A stretch of DNA of 64,000 bases from Paracoccaceae bacterium. Its GTDB lineage: Bacteria; Pseudomonadota; Alphaproteobacteria; Rhodobacterales; Rhodobacteraceae. Numbering within the stretch: position 1 is the first letter of the stretch; every line of letters starts with the position of its first letter. Positions 36,431 through 45,913 of the stretch are shown here, piece by piece. Made by a program: the position numbers and the translations under genes. Where the stretch lies: NCBI GenBank assembly GCA_022843025.1, contig JALHOL010000004.1, forward strand, positions 248,001 through 312,000. Reading direction: 5' to 3'. Below the pieces are notes generated by a model. It was not told where the DNA came from. It ran no database searches and saw only the letters and a list, made by a program, of their open reading frames with translations.

Positions 36431-36702
36431 CAGCCGATCACCTTCTTCCATTCGCGGATATCGACCGATTGGAACAGCCCCGCCTTGGCATAGGGGTCAT
36501 TCGCCGCCCAATCCCGTGCCTGATCCAGCGTGTCGACGGAAAGGATCACCAGTGATCCCGCCATTTCACCGGCTTCCGTCAGGAACGGACCCGCCATTTC
36601 AACGATGCCAGAGGATTGGATATGGTCCAGATGGGCCGGGCGGTTTTCTTGGCGGATGTGCAGGTGGCCGGGCTTGTCGATGCAGATCAACGCAACGCGC
36701 AT
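36430..36702 (-). CDS. YciI-family protein
   Basis: The 90-residue ferredoxin-like YciI protein has the family signature histidine/aspartate in RPAHLDHI and the NDPYAKAGLF segment near the C-terminus. YciI proteins are small putative enzymes of uncertain activity. The gene lies 3 bp after gpsA and overlaps the EVE gene. Confidence 0.9.
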   Translation of the reverse strand: MRVALICIDKPGHLHIRQENRPAHLDHIQSSGIVEMAGPFLTEAGEMAGSLVILSVDTLDQARDWAANDPYAKAGLFQSVDIREWKKVIG

Positions 36703-36705
36703 GGG

Positions 36706-37668
36706 TCATTCCTTTTTCAGCGGTCTGGAAAGCAGGGTCTGGATGGCAAGGGAAAGGTCAACCCTCCCGTCGATCAGGGCGGCGACCATGGTGGTGATCG
36801 GCAGGTCAATATTGCGGATTTGGGCAAGGTTAGAGACTGCTTTCGCCGTGGCGGCACCTTCGACCGTGATGCCGGGATCGATGGGGTTGCCCCCGCCAAG
36901 CCCCTGACCGAACCGAAAGTTGCGCGACTGGGCCGAAGTGCAGGTCAGCACCAGATCACCGAAGCCTGACAGGCCAGACAGCGTTTCCGCCTTTGCCCCC
37001 AACATCAGGGCAAGGCGGACCATCTCGGCATAGCCGCGCGTCATCAGGGCGGCGCGGGCGCTGTCGCCAAGGCCTGCGCCGATGACCACCCCAGCCGCGA
37101 TGGCAATGACATTCTTCAACGCACCCCCCAGCTCGGCCCCGATGACATCATCGCTGCGATAGAGCCGCAGCACTGGCGTGGCGAGCAGGTGCTGCAACGC
37201 CTCGCCCAACCGGTGATCAGAACAGGCAAGCGTCAGGGCCGTGGGCAGGCCGCGGGCAATATCGGCGGCAAAACTGGGCCCGGTCAGCACGGCTATGGGG
37301 GAGCGTGGGCATTCGGCCCGGATGATTTCGGACGGGCCGGTCAGTGTGGACAGGTCGATCCCCTTGCAGCAGGCGACAAGCGGGATGCCGTCCAGCGTGG
37401 CATGATGGGCGGAAAGAAAAGCCCGTAAGGATTGCATGGGGAGGGAAAGCAGAACCGCGTCCGAGCCAGACAGATCAGACATTTTGGCAGTAATAGTGAC
37501 GTTTTCTGGCAGATCAACGCCCGGCAGGCGGGCGGCATTGCGCCGCGTTGCGACCATGGCCGCCACCTGCTCCGCATCGCGCGCCCAGAGTGTGACCGCC
37601 TGCCCATTCCGCGCCAAAGCGACGGCGAGCGCAGTACCAAAGGCGCCCGCGCCTATGACTGCGATCAT
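36706..37668 (-). CDS. gpsA: NAD(P)H-dependent glycerol-3-phosphate dehydrogenase
   Basis: GpsA reduces dihydroxyacetone phosphate to sn-glycerol-3-phosphate for phospholipid synthesis. The 320-residue protein has the dinucleotide loop [10 protein letters not shown] (5-14), the catalytic lysine in [13 protein letters not shown], and [12 protein letters not shown] near the C-terminal domain. It overlaps the tsaD stop by 4 bp (ATGA). Confidence 0.96.
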   Translation of the reverse strand: MIAVIGAGAFGTALAVALARNGQAVTLWARDAEQVAAMVATRRNAARLPGVDLPENVTITAKMSDLSGSDAVLLSLPMQSLRAFLSAHHATLDGIPLVACCKGIDLSTLTGPSEIIRAECPRSPIAVLTGPSFAADIARGLPTALTLACSDHRLGEALQHLLATPVLRLYRSDDVIGAELGGALKNVIAIAAGVVIGAGLGDSARAALMTRGYAEMVRLALMLGAKAETLSGLSGFGDLVLTCTSAQSRNFRFGQGLGGGNPIDPGITVEGAATAKAVSNLAQIRNIDLPITTMVAALIDGRVDLSLAIQTLLSRPLKKE

Positions 37669-38759
37669 GCCTTAGCCCCCTTCTTGCCCGATCCGATCAT
37701 CGGCGCCGCGCGGGGATCCAGCGGCCAGCGGGGGCGGGCGATCAAATCTGCCGCCTCGCCCAATCCGGCGCGAAAGCGTTCGATCCCTGCCCAGGCGATC
37801 ATGGCGGCATTGTCGGTGCAAAGGCGCAGCGGGGGTGCGATGAAACCCACCTGAAGATCCGTACAAACAGTCTCTAACATGGCCCGAATACGAGCATTCG
37901 CTGCCACACCCCCCGCCACGGCAAGTGCCGGATGGGCGGGTGCGGAGCCCAGATACACCGCCAGCGCGCGGCGGGTTTTCTCGGCCAGCACCGCCGCCAC
38001 TGCGGCCTGAAACCCGGTGCAAAGGTCGCGCCGATCTTGCACAGTGATCCCGCCCTTTTCCGCCACCAGCGCATCCCGCGCCCGCAGCAGCGCGGTCTTC
38101 AGCCCAGAAAAGCTCAGATCGCATCCCGGACGGTCCAGCAACGGGCGGGGAAAGGGGAAACGGGCAGGATCGCCAAGCGCCGCCTCGGCCTCGACCGCCG
38201 GACCGCCGGGCTGGGGTAAGCCCAGCAGCTTGGCCGTTTTGTCGAACGCCTCGCCCGGGGCATCGTCGATGGTGCCACCTAGCCGCTGAAAGCGATCGAC
38301 ATCTTCCACAATCAGGAACTGGCAATGCCCACCCGAAACCAGCAGCATCAGATAGGGAAAGGCCAATCCATCCGTCAGGCGGGGCGTGAGCGCGTGGCCA
38401 GCCAGATGATTGACGCCCAGCAAGGGCTTGCCCGACCCGGCGGCGATCCCTTTGGCCAGCATGACGCCGGACAGAACGCCACCAATCAGACCGGGACCAG
38501 AGGTCACCGCGATGCCATCCAGATCGGAAAGGGCCACACCCGCCTGTGCCAGAGCCTGATCAACACAGCCATCCAGCCGTTCGGCATGCGCGCGCGCGGC
38601 GATTTCCGGCACGACACCGCCAAAGGCCGCGTGCAGCGCCGTCTGTCCCTGTACCACCGAGGCCATCACCTCGGGCGGGGCTCCATCGCGATGGCGCACC
38701 ACGGCGGCGGCGCTGTCGTCGCAGCTTGATTCGATGCCAAGGAAGGTGAGCGTTGCCAT
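37665..38759 (-). CDS. tsaD: tRNA N6-adenosine threonylcarbamoyltransferase TsaD
   Basis: TsaD transfers the threonylcarbamoyl group onto A37 of tRNA, working with TsaE, which is also encoded in this window. The 364-residue ASKHA protein has [14 protein letters not shown] at the N-terminus, [16 protein letters not shown], the metal-binding H-x3-H of [14 protein letters not shown], and the C-terminal aspartate ligand in [10 protein letters not shown]. It is first in the tsaD-gpsA-yciI-EVE operon and divergent from hemD with a 42-bp gap. Confidence 0.96.
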   Translation of the reverse strand: MATLTFLGIESSCDDSAAAVVRHRDGAPPEVMASVVQGQTALHAAFGGVVPEIAARAHAERLDGCVDQALAQAGVALSDLDGIAVTSGPGLIGGVLSGVMLAKGIAAGSGKPLLGVNHLAGHALTPRLTDGLAFPYLMLLVSGGHCQFLIVEDVDRFQRLGGTIDDAPGEAFDKTAKLLGLPQPGGPAVEAEAALGDPARFPFPRPLLDRPGCDLSFSGLKTALLRARDALVAEKGGITVQDRRDLCTGFQAAVAAVLAEKTRRALAVYLGSAPAHPALAVAGGVAANARIRAMLETVCTDLQVGFIAPPLRLCTDNAAMIAWAGIERFRAGLGEAADLIARPRWPLDPRAAPMIGSGKKGAKA

Positions 38760-38801
38760 ATCCGTTGCCCGCAGGGTTCAAGCCGGGGTAACACCCTGCG
38801 C

Positions 38802-39533
38802 ATGGCCCCGCAACACCACGCCCATCCCGTTCTGCTGACCCGCCCCGCCCCGCAGGCGGAGCGGTTCGCTGCCGAGATGGCCAACCGCTTTGGCGCAGCG
38901 CTGCAACCGATCATCAGCCCGCTGATGGTGCCCGAGTTTTTGAACCCCGAATGGCCCGATCTGCCCTATTCGACCCTGATCCTGACATCCGAAACCGGGG
39001 CAGAGGCTGCGGCGCGGCTGCGTGACCTTGGGCGCGCGATGCCGGAAAAGGCGATCTGTGTGGGGGACCGGACGGCAGAGATTGCCGGCAGTTTGGGTTT
39101 TGATGCCCGGTCCGCCAAAGGCGATGCCGAGGCCTTGATCGCGCTGATCCTCGAATCCGGTGATCCGGGCCCTTTCCTGCACCTGCGTGGGCGTGAGGCG
39201 CGGGGCGAAATCGCGCCGCGGCTGGCAGCAAAGGGCCGCCCCGCCCAAGCGGCCGTCGTCTATGCTCAGGGGGCGCAGCCATTGACGGCAGAGGCAAAAA
39301 CCCTGCTGTCGGGGCATGATCCCGTGATCATTCCGCTGTTTTCACCGCGCAGCGCGGCGTTATTGGCGGATTTCGGCCCATTTACCGCGCCGTTGCTGTT
39401 GGCGGCCATCAGCCCGGCAGCGGCTGAAAAAGCCGCAATACTGGGCCCCGAACGGCTCGTGGTTGCAGACAGCCCGAATGCGGTGGGCGTGTTGGCGGCA
39501 ATTGCCATGTTGATAGCTGATCCCGGTTCTTGA
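38802..39533 (+). CDS. hemD: Uroporphyrinogen-III synthase HemD
   Basis: HemD closes and isomerises hydroxymethylbilane to uroporphyrinogen III. The 243-residue protein has the two-domain layout with VLLTRPAPQAERFA at the start, LILTSETGAEAAARL, CVGDRTAE, and the second-domain HLRGREARGEIA and LFSPRSAALL, which are typical though the family is poorly conserved. It is followed 69 bp later by the mitofilin gene and then hemY, a common alphaproteobacterial grouping. Confidence 0.9.
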   Translation: MAPQHHAHPVLLTRPAPQAERFAAEMANRFGAALQPIISPLMVPEFLNPEWPDLPYSTLILTSETGAEAAARLRDLGRAMPEKAICVGDRTAEIAGSLGFDARSAKGDAEALIALILESGDPGPFLHLRGREARGEIAPRLAAKGRPAQAAVVYAQGAQPLTAEAKTLLSGHDPVIIPLFSPRSAALLADFGPFTAPLLLAAISPAAAEKAAILGPERLVVADSPNAVGVLAAIAMLIADPGS

Positions 39534-39602
39534 ACCTGCAACCTTCCGGGGATTAGGGTAAGTTCAACACCCGCCCCATTCGGCGGACGGAAGGAGCCGA
39601 CC

Positions 39603-40757
39603 ATGGCCAAAGGCAAGACCGACGAATCCCCCTCGGCGGAGGGCAACGATCTGATGGCCGTGGTAGAGGCGACCGATCCTTCATTGATGGCGCCGCCCGA
39701 ACCACCCCCGGCAGAGGCGGCACCGGACAAGATGACAGAGGCACCCGTTGCCCCACCGCCGCCCCCTGCCCCCGCAGGTCGCAGCGGGGCCGGCGCGTTC
39801 CTTGGCATGGTTCTGGGTGGTGTTCTTGCGGCTGGCGCGGGTTTCGGGCTGGCGCGGTTCATGCCGGATATGCTGCCGATCGGGGGTGATGATGCCCTCT
39901 CGGCCACCGTCGCCGCACAGGCAGATGAAATCGCCGCCCTGCGCGCCGAGCTTGCGGCCCTGCCCGCCCCCGACCCCCAGATTGACGCGCGCCTTTCGGC
40001 GCTGGAGGCGGCACCCGTCGATGGCGCAGGGCGCGATGATCGTCTTGCCGCGCTGGAGGCAGAGATTACCGATCTGCGGGCACGGCCAACCACCGGCGGA
40101 GCGGCGGCTTCGCCCGAGATGCTGGCCGAGCTTGCAGCGCTGAAGGAACAGGTCGCGGCGCTGGGCTCTGGTGGGAGCGTGCCTGCCGATGTGATCGCCG
40201 CCGCTGATGCCGCCGAAGCCCGTCTGAAGGCTGCAGAGGCAAGCGCCACAGCCATGGCCGAACAGGCAGAGGCCGCCGCCGCCGCCGCCCGCCGTGGGGC
40301 CGCGCTGGACCGGGTTACCGCTGCGCTGGACAGTGGCGCGCCCTATGCCTCGGCCCTGCCGGAACTGGGCGGGGCGGATTTGCCGCCGGTTCTGTTGGAC
40401 AATGCGGCGGTGGGCCTGCCCACCGTGGCCGATCTTGCCGAAAGCTTTCCCGAAGCCGCGCGCACGGCGCTTGAGGCGGCGCTGCGTGCCAATATGGGGG
40501 AAAGCTGGACCGACCGGGTGTCCAGCTTCCTGCGCAGCCAGACCGGCCTGCGGTCGCTCACCCCGCGCGAAGGCAATGATCCCGATGCCGTGTTGTCGCG
40601 GGCAGAGGCGGCGCTGGCGCAGGGGCGGGTGGCCGATGCGATCACCGAACTGGCCGCGATGCCGGAAGCGGGCAAACCGGCGTTGGCCGATTGGTTGGCG
40701 CAGGCGCAGACGCGCGTAGATGCCGAGGCGGCCGTTGCCGCCTTGGCCGCGAACTGA
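39603..40757 (+). CDS. Mitofilin/Mic60-family membrane protein
   Basis: This 384-residue protein matches alphaproteobacterial Mic60: a proline/acid-rich N-terminal tail (1-60), a membrane helix (about 63-83), a long coiled coil (about 100-225) and the C-terminal mitofilin signature (SWTDRVSSFLRSQTGLRSL followed by a helical region). Mic60 bends membranes and shapes cristae in mitochondria and intracytoplasmic membranes in photosynthetic bacteria. GGAAGGAG precedes the ATG. Its position between hemD and hemY is the diagnostic alphaproteobacterial context. Confidence 0.88.
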   Translation: MAKGKTDESPSAEGNDLMAVVEATDPSLMAPPEPPPAEAAPDKMTEAPVAPPPPPAPAGRSGAGAFLGMVLGGVLAAGAGFGLARFMPDMLPIGGDDALSATVAAQADEIAALRAELAALPAPDPQIDARLSALEAAPVDGAGRDDRLAALEAEITDLRARPTTGGAAASPEMLAELAALKEQVAALGSGGSVPADVIAAADAAEARLKAAEASATAMAEQAEAAAAAARRGAALDRVTAALDSGAPYASALPELGGADLPPVLLDNAAVGLPTVADLAESFPEAARTALEAALRANMGESWTDRVSSFLRSQTGLRSLTPREGNDPDAVLSRAEAALAQGRVADAITELAAMPEAGKPALADWLAQAQTRVDAEAAVAALAAN

Positions 40758-40769
40758 CGGGGGCGCGGG

Positions 40770-42254
40770 ATGATCTGGTCGCTCGCCAAAGTTTTGCTGT
40801 TTCTGCTGATCGTCGCCACGCTGACGATGGGCGCGGGCATCCTGATGGATACCGGGGGTGGTATCCGCATCAACGTGGCCAATTACGAATTCACCCTTGG
40901 CCCTTTGCAGGCTCTGATCACCTTTTTGGTGATGGTGGTATTGGTCTGGCTGCTGATGCGGCTGGTCGGGCTTCTGGTGGCTGTGCTGCGCTTTCTGAAC
41001 GGGGACGAAACGGCGATCAGCCGCTATTTCGACCGCAACCGCGAACGCAAAGGGTATCATGCGCTGTCCGAGGGCCTTCTCGCCCTGGCTGCGGGTGAGG
41101 GGCGTCTAGCGCTGAACCGGGCGATCAAGGCCGAAAAGTATCTGGCTGATCCGCATCTGACCACGCTGTTGGTGGCACAAGCGGCCGAGGCGGCGGGCGA
41201 TACCCGCCGCGCGACCGAGGCGTATAAGGAACTGCTGTCCTCAGATACCACGCGCTTTGTCGCGATCCGGGGCCTGCTGAAGCAGAAGCTGGCCGAAGGT
41301 GACGTGGAAACTGCGCAGAAGCTGGCGGCCAAAGCGCTGGAACTCAAGCCACGGCATCTGGAAACGCAGGACATCCTTTTGAAGTTGCAGGCCGAAAGCC
41401 GGGATTGGAAAGGCGCGCGGTCCACGCTTGGGGCAAAGCTCAAGGCGGGTACATTGCCCCGCGATGTCTATCGCCGCCGCGATGCGGTGCTGGCCCTGCA
41501 ACAGGCGCAGGGCGTGCTGGCCGAAGGCGCCAGCATCGAGGCGCGCGAAGCCGCGATCGAGGCGAACCGCCAGTCACCCGATCTGATCCCCGCTGCTGCC
41601 ATGGCCGCCCGCGCGCTGGCCGATAAGGGCGACAAGAAGGGAGCAACGCGGGTTCTGAAAAAGGCCTGGGATGCCAAGCCGCATCCCGACCTGGCCGCAG
41701 CCTTTGCCGATATCGAACCGGCCGAGACGCCCGCGCAGCGGCTGAAACGGTTTCGCACGTTGGTGGCCAACCACCCCCAGCATGAAGAAACCCGTCTTCT
41801 GATGGCGGAACTGAACATCGCCGCCGAGGATTTCCCCGAGGCGCGGCGCACGCTGGGCGATATCGTCGACACCCATCCCACACAGCGCGCGCTGGCGATC
41901 ATGGCGGCCATCGAACGGGGCGAAGGCGCGGATGAGGCGGTGGTGCGCGGCTGGTTGGCGCGCGCCGTCACTGCGCCGCGCGGGCCGCAATGGTGCTGCG
42001 ACAAATGCCAGGCAGTGCACGCGATGTGGGATCCGATCTGCGACAATTGCGGCGGGTTTGATACCCTGTCCTGGCGCGAACCGCCCGAACGCAGCGGACC
42101 TTCCGCCACCGGGGCCGAGCTTTTGCCGTTGATGGTATCGCCCCCGAAGCCCACGCCAGAGCCAGAGGTGGAAACGCCCGAGCCACCCGCCCCCGCAGCG
42201 CCGCCCGCGCCGGAAGTTATCGATCTGGAGGCGATCGTCCGTCGCGGCGGCTGA
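40770..42254 (+). CDS. hemY: HemY-type tetratricopeptide membrane protein
   Basis: This is the HemY-N/TPR protein named from the hem cluster, not the protoporphyrinogen oxidase of the same symbol. The 494-residue protein has two membrane helices (about 5-30 and 42-70), TPR-like helices (about 90-380) and a C-terminal zinc-ribbon-like segment with two CxxC pairs (CDKC…CDNC, about 409-430), then a proline-rich tail. It probably works at the membrane in porphyrin supply or membrane organisation with Mic60. It follows the mic60 gene by 12 bp. Confidence 0.88.
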   Translation: MIWSLAKVLLFLLIVATLTMGAGILMDTGGGIRINVANYEFTLGPLQALITFLVMVVLVWLLMRLVGLLVAVLRFLNGDETAISRYFDRNRERKGYHALSEGLLALAAGEGRLALNRAIKAEKYLADPHLTTLLVAQAAEAAGDTRRATEAYKELLSSDTTRFVAIRGLLKQKLAEGDVETAQKLAAKALELKPRHLETQDILLKLQAESRDWKGARSTLGAKLKAGTLPRDVYRRRDAVLALQQAQGVLAEGASIEAREAAIEANRQSPDLIPAAAMAARALADKGDKKGATRVLKKAWDAKPHPDLAAAFADIEPAETPAQRLKRFRTLVANHPQHEETRLLMAELNIAAEDFPEARRTLGDIVDTHPTQRALAIMAAIERGEGADEAVVRGWLARAVTAPRGPQWCCDKCQAVHAMWDPICDNCGGFDTLSWREPPERSGPSATGAELLPLMVSPPKPTPEPEVETPEPPAPAAPPAPEVIDLEAIVRRGG

Positions 42255-42561
42255 TGCCGAGGCGGGGCCAAGTGCCCCGCTTTATCCTGAAAATGATGCA
42301 GCTCAGGGCGCAATTCGCCCCTGCTACAGGCACCTTTTTGCATCATCACGGCCCTGTCAGCGCGGCCGTGCCCGTATGCGGTCTGACCGCCTAAACTGTC
42401 AGCAAACAAGGATTTTTTGGTCCGATGAAAAGCCTTTAATCATCGTTAAGAGGTCCAAGTTTTGCCGTTATTCTTGGGCAGATTCATTGGTGAGCGTAAC
42501 AAGAATGACGTGGGCCCTTCCGTGAGGAGGCTCGGCGTGACCAAACTATAGGACGTAGAAC
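42255..42561. other. Non-coding gap between hemY and the phosphorelay cluster
   Basis: The first 30 bp hold the hemY terminator. At 42436-42449 lies TTAA-TCATCG-TTAA, a CtrA-like inverted half-site pair with 6-bp instead of 7-bp spacing, 113 bp upstream of the response regulator start. AGGA at about 42551 is the regulator ribosome site. No ORF with a plausible start was seen. Confidence 0.6.
42262..42284 (+). terminator. Rho-independent terminator after hemY
   Basis: A 7-bp stem GCGGGGC / GCCCCGC with a 5-nt loop, followed by TTTAT, lies 8 bp after the hemY stop. Confidence 0.8.
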
Positions 42562-43515
42562 ATGAGAATACTGGCGATCGACGACGATCCTGTGTTTCTC
42601 GAACTGTTGGCCGGCATGCTGAAGATGATCGGCTACGGACAGGTCACGACCATGCCCTCTGGCGAAGAGGCGCTGCACGAGCTTGATTTCTCGGGAATGC
42701 TGTACGACTGCATCCTGTCGGACATGCAGATGCCGGACATGAATGGTGCCGTCCTGACAGCCGCGATCCGGCAACGCACGGCCTATCGGCAGACGCCGGT
42801 TCTGATGATTACCGCGATGTCGGGCAAGAACACGGTGGATGATGCATTCGCGGCGGGGGCCACGGATTACATCACCAAACCGCTGGATATTATCGAACTG
42901 CGCGCGCGCATCGGGATGGTGGATCGCCTGCTGGCAGAACGCCGCCGCCTGGCCGAGTTTGCCCGACTGGTCGGCCAGCGCGCCGCCGCAGCCGAGATCA
43001 AGGCCGAGTTCGAAACCCCCATCCTGATCCCCGGCTTTGAGCGCGGGATCGAGTTTCTGGCGATGGAGAACTATCTGCTGACGCTGGGCGTGAAGCGGAT
43101 GTATTCCACATCGGCCTTTGCGATTCATATCAAGAACGCGGGTATCATCTTCAACAAGGCATCCGGCGCAACCTATGTGCAGATGCTGGGCGATGTTGGT
43201 GCGCAGATCGTGGATGCGCTGAAAACAGAAGATGTGATGATCTCCTATGCCGGCAGCGGCACCTTTGTCTGCATGGTCGAACGCGACCCCGGACAATCGC
43301 CCGACGATCTGGAAATTCTGATCAATATCGGGCTGATGGATTTCGAAACGATCTATGCGGCAGACCGTCTGCCGGTACCGCAGGTGCGCGTGGGCGAGGC
43401 GGCGCGCAGCGCGTTCCTGTCGCCGACCAAGCCGACCCGTATTCTGGAACGTGCGATCCAATCCGCTATCACGCCGCCCGAAAAGCGGACGAAGAACGGT
43501 CAGATGGTCGCATGA
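42562..43515 (+). CDS. Response regulator with degenerate GGDEF-like output domain
   Basis: The 317-residue protein has an N-terminal receiver (about 1-125) with acidic pocket I-D-D-D (6-9), phosphoacceptor D54 in LSDMQMPDMNG, the threonine of MITAMSG and lysine of YITKPLD. After a coiled linker, residues about 165-285 follow the order of a GGDEF domain (FAIHIKNAGIIFNKASGA… then a helix … ISYAGSGTFVCMVE), but the catalytic G-G-D-E-F position reads A-G-S-G-T-F (230-235), so it should not make c-di-GMP. It overlaps the HPt gene by 4 bp. The GGDEF relation is my inference. Confidence 0.82.
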   Translation: MRILAIDDDPVFLELLAGMLKMIGYGQVTTMPSGEEALHELDFSGMLYDCILSDMQMPDMNGAVLTAAIRQRTAYRQTPVLMITAMSGKNTVDDAFAAGATDYITKPLDIIELRARIGMVDRLLAERRRLAEFARLVGQRAAAAEIKAEFETPILIPGFERGIEFLAMENYLLTLGVKRMYSTSAFAIHIKNAGIIFNKASGATYVQMLGDVGAQIVDALKTEDVMISYAGSGTFVCMVERDPGQSPDDLEILINIGLMDFETIYAADRLPVPQVRVGEAARSAFLSPTKPTRILERAIQSAITPPEKRTKNGQMVA

Positions 43516-43844
43516 CAACGGTGGATATCTGGGCCGGTCGGCGCGCCGATCACCCGCTGGCCGGGGCAGAACGGCTGTTTCGTACCATGGCGGTCGAGCG
43601 GCTGGATACGCTTAGCTCTGCCTGGGTTCGGCTCGACAGTGGGCAGAACATCCGCGAGGCGCTGGATGATATCCGCATGGTCGCGCATAAGATTGCCGGA
43701 ACGGCGGCATCGTTGGGCCATGGCAACCTGGGCAATCAGGCGGCCGAGGTTGAACGGCTGTCCATCGAAGGCGCGGGCCGCACTGCCCTGCTCAAGGCGC
43801 TTCGCCCGCTGATTGCGGGGCTTGCCGAACTGCTGGACGACTAA
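43512..43844 (+). CDS. Histidine phosphotransfer (HPt) protein
   Basis: This 110-residue all-helical protein has the HPt phosphohistidine H59 in VAHKIAGTAASLGHGNLG, with the glycine/alanine pattern typical of the four-helix bundle. HPt proteins shuttle phosphate between hybrid-kinase receivers and downstream regulators. It is co-translated with the upstream response regulator (4-bp overlap) and convergent with the first hybrid kinase, the stop codons overlapping within CTAA. It is therefore the natural relay for the nearby hybrid kinases. Confidence 0.88.
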   Translation: MTTVDIWAGRRADHPLAGAERLFRTMAVERLDTLSSAWVRLDSGQNIREALDDIRMVAHKIAGTAASLGHGNLGNQAAEVERLSIEGAGRTALLKALRPLIAGLAELLDD

Positions 43845-45913
43845 GCCTTCGGCAGCATCGCACGGATGGCCTTGGTAACATCGCTCATGGTCAGCGGTTT
43901 GGAAACGCAGCTGTCGAATCCCCAGATCAGGTATTCCACGATCTGATGCGACATGGCATTTGCCGTCACTGCAATGATCGGCACCCGGCCCGAACCGGTG
44001 GCCGCCTCCATCGCGCGGATGGCTTCCAGCGCGCCCTTTCCATCCATCACCGGCATCGCGATATCCAGAAGCACGGCATCAAACTTGCCGGGCTCCCACG
44101 CATTCACGGCCTGGAGCCCGTCATCGACCGTGGTCACCTGTGCGCCACAGCGGGTGAGCATCAGCTCCAGCACAGAACGGTTGGTCCCGTTGTCATCGGC
44201 GGCAAGGATGCGCAGCCCGTCCAGCCGCCCCTGATCAGCCGCGACAGGTGCCGGCCCTTTCACTTCGGGTGCGGCTTCGGTCACAGGCAGCGGCAGGGTC
44301 ACGCGCACTGTCGTTCCCTTGCCGGGGGCGGATTGCACCGAAATCTCGCCGCCCATGCGGTGCACCAGTGTGCGGGTGATCGCCATGCCAAGCCCGGTTC
44401 CCCCGAAACGGCGGGTGACCGAACTGTCAGCCTGACGGAACTCTTCATGCAGGCGTTCGATTTCCTGCTGGCTCATCCCGATGCCGGTATCGCGCACCTC
44501 AAGCGTCAGTGGTCTGCCGGGCCGGCCCGACACTTCGACGGTCACTTCGCCACGGTCGGTAAACTTGATCGCGTTGGATACCAGATTGTGCAGGATCTGC
44601 TGCACGCGGAACGGGTCACCCTTGCGGCGCGTCTCGGCCCCGGTCGACACCAGAACCTCGAAATCCAGACCTTTTTCTTCGGCCATCAGGCGGTGCAGGT
44701 CTTCGACCCGCTCGGCCAGATCGACGGGGCTGAACGGCACATCTTCCAGTTCCATCTTGCCCGCCTCGATCTTCGACATGTCGAGAATATCGTTCAGGAT
44801 ATTCAGCAGTGTTTCGCCGGATTTCCGGATCGTGCCGATCATGCGCTTGTGTTCAGGATCCGTCAGCGCGGCTTCCAGCACCTCGGCCATGCCGAGAACG
44901 CCGTTCATCGGGGTGCGGATTTCGTGGCTCATGTTCGCCAGGAACATGGATTTCGTTCGGCTCGCCTCTTCGGCGCGGGCCTTGGCGAGGTAAAGCTCGG
45001 TCACATCCGACCCAACGCCGCGATACCCAAGAAAGACCCCGGCCTGATCGAACACCGGCTGTCCCGAAATGCGGAACCAGCGTTCAACACCATCAGGGGC
45101 ATTCGGGGCGAGATAAACGAAATTACGAAAGGGCAGGCGGTCGCGCTGGGCGTTCAGCACGATGTCCCAATCGGCGCTGTTGCGCACCTCGGGGTAAGCG
45201 GACAGCCATTCTTCGCGCGTCTTGCCGATCACGCTGCCGCCGGTCAGCCCAAGCTGTTCCACATGGTTGGTGCCCGACAGATAGGAAAAATGCAGATCCT
45301 GATCCTGTTCCCACAGCCAGCCATCGGTCACGGCGGCAATGTCGGAAAACCGCTGTTCGGCGCTGGCGCGCTGGGCAAGGGCCTTTTCCAGTTCGGCCTT
45401 GGCGCGGATCAGCGCCGCCTCGCGCGATTTCAGTTCGGAGATCTCGATCTGGATGCCCGCCATCACCTTGGGCGATCCGTCGGCCTTGCGCCGCACCACG
45501 CGGGCGCGGTCCAGAACCCAGATCCAGTGCCCGTTGCGGTGGCGCATCCGGTATTCGGCCTCATACCCTTCATCCAGACCGCTTGTGCAGCGGCGCAATT
45601 CATCTTCGACCCATTCCTTGTCATCGGGGTGGATGATGGTGCTCCACGTATCATAGGTGATCGTGGACATTTCCTGCAGGTCATAGCCCAGCATCGCGGC
45701 CCAGACGTCATTGACGATCTGGCCGACCGTGTCGAAATCCCAAGTCCAGGTGCCCACCTGCGCGCCGTCGATCACGTCGCGCAGCCGGCGTTCCGCCAGA
45801 AGCAGCGCTTCGGGCGTTACCACCGCAGAGCCGGGTTCGGCCCCATCGCGGATGTCCATGTCACGCTGCTGCTTCATCTGTCCTTTTCCAGACCGGTCGT
45901 CGGCCCCGGTCAT
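43841..45913 (-). CDS. PAS-containing hybrid histidine kinase (PAS-PAS-HisKA-HATPase-REC)
   Basis: The 690-residue protein has no membrane helix. Two PAS/PAC units lie at about 40-165 and 190-310, the HisKA H-box at H330 (ANMSHEIRTPMNG), the HATPase N box NLVSNAIKFT and G box GGTGLGMAI, and a C-terminal receiver with phosphoacceptor D617 (LLDIAMPVMDG). Phosphate should pass H330 to D617 and on to the HPt. The start overlaps the small receiver gene stop (ATGA). Its catalytic core and receiver resemble those of the second hybrid kinase in the cluster. Confidence 0.93.
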   Translation of the reverse strand: MTGADDRSGKGQMKQQRDMDIRDGAEPGSAVVTPEALLLAERRLRDVIDGAQVGTWTWDFDTVGQIVNDVWAAMLGYDLQEMSTITYDTWSTIIHPDDKEWVEDELRRCTSGLDEGYEAEYRMRHRNGHWIWVLDRARVVRRKADGSPKVMAGIQIEISELKSREAALIRAKAELEKALAQRASAEQRFSDIAAVTDGWLWEQDQDLHFSYLSGTNHVEQLGLTGGSVIGKTREEWLSAYPEVRNSADWDIVLNAQRDRLPFRNFVYLAPNAPDGVERWFRISGQPVFDQAGVFLGYRGVGSDVTELYLAKARAEEASRTKSMFLANMSHEIRTPMNGVLGMAEVLEAALTDPEHKRMIGTIRKSGETLLNILNDILDMSKIEAGKMELEDVPFSPVDLAERVEDLHRLMAEEKGLDFEVLVSTGAETRRKGDPFRVQQILHNLVSNAIKFTDRGEVTVEVSGRPGRPLTLEVRDTGIGMSQQEIERLHEEFRQADSSVTRRFGGTGLGMAITRTLVHRMGGEISVQSAPGKGTTVRVTLPLPVTEAAPEVKGPAPVAADQGRLDGLRILAADDNGTNRSVLELMLTRCGAQVTTVDDGLQAVNAWEPGKFDAVLLDIAMPVMDGKGALEAIRAMEAATGSGRVPIIAVTANAMSHQIVEYLIWGFDSCVSKPLTMSDVTKAIRAMLPKA

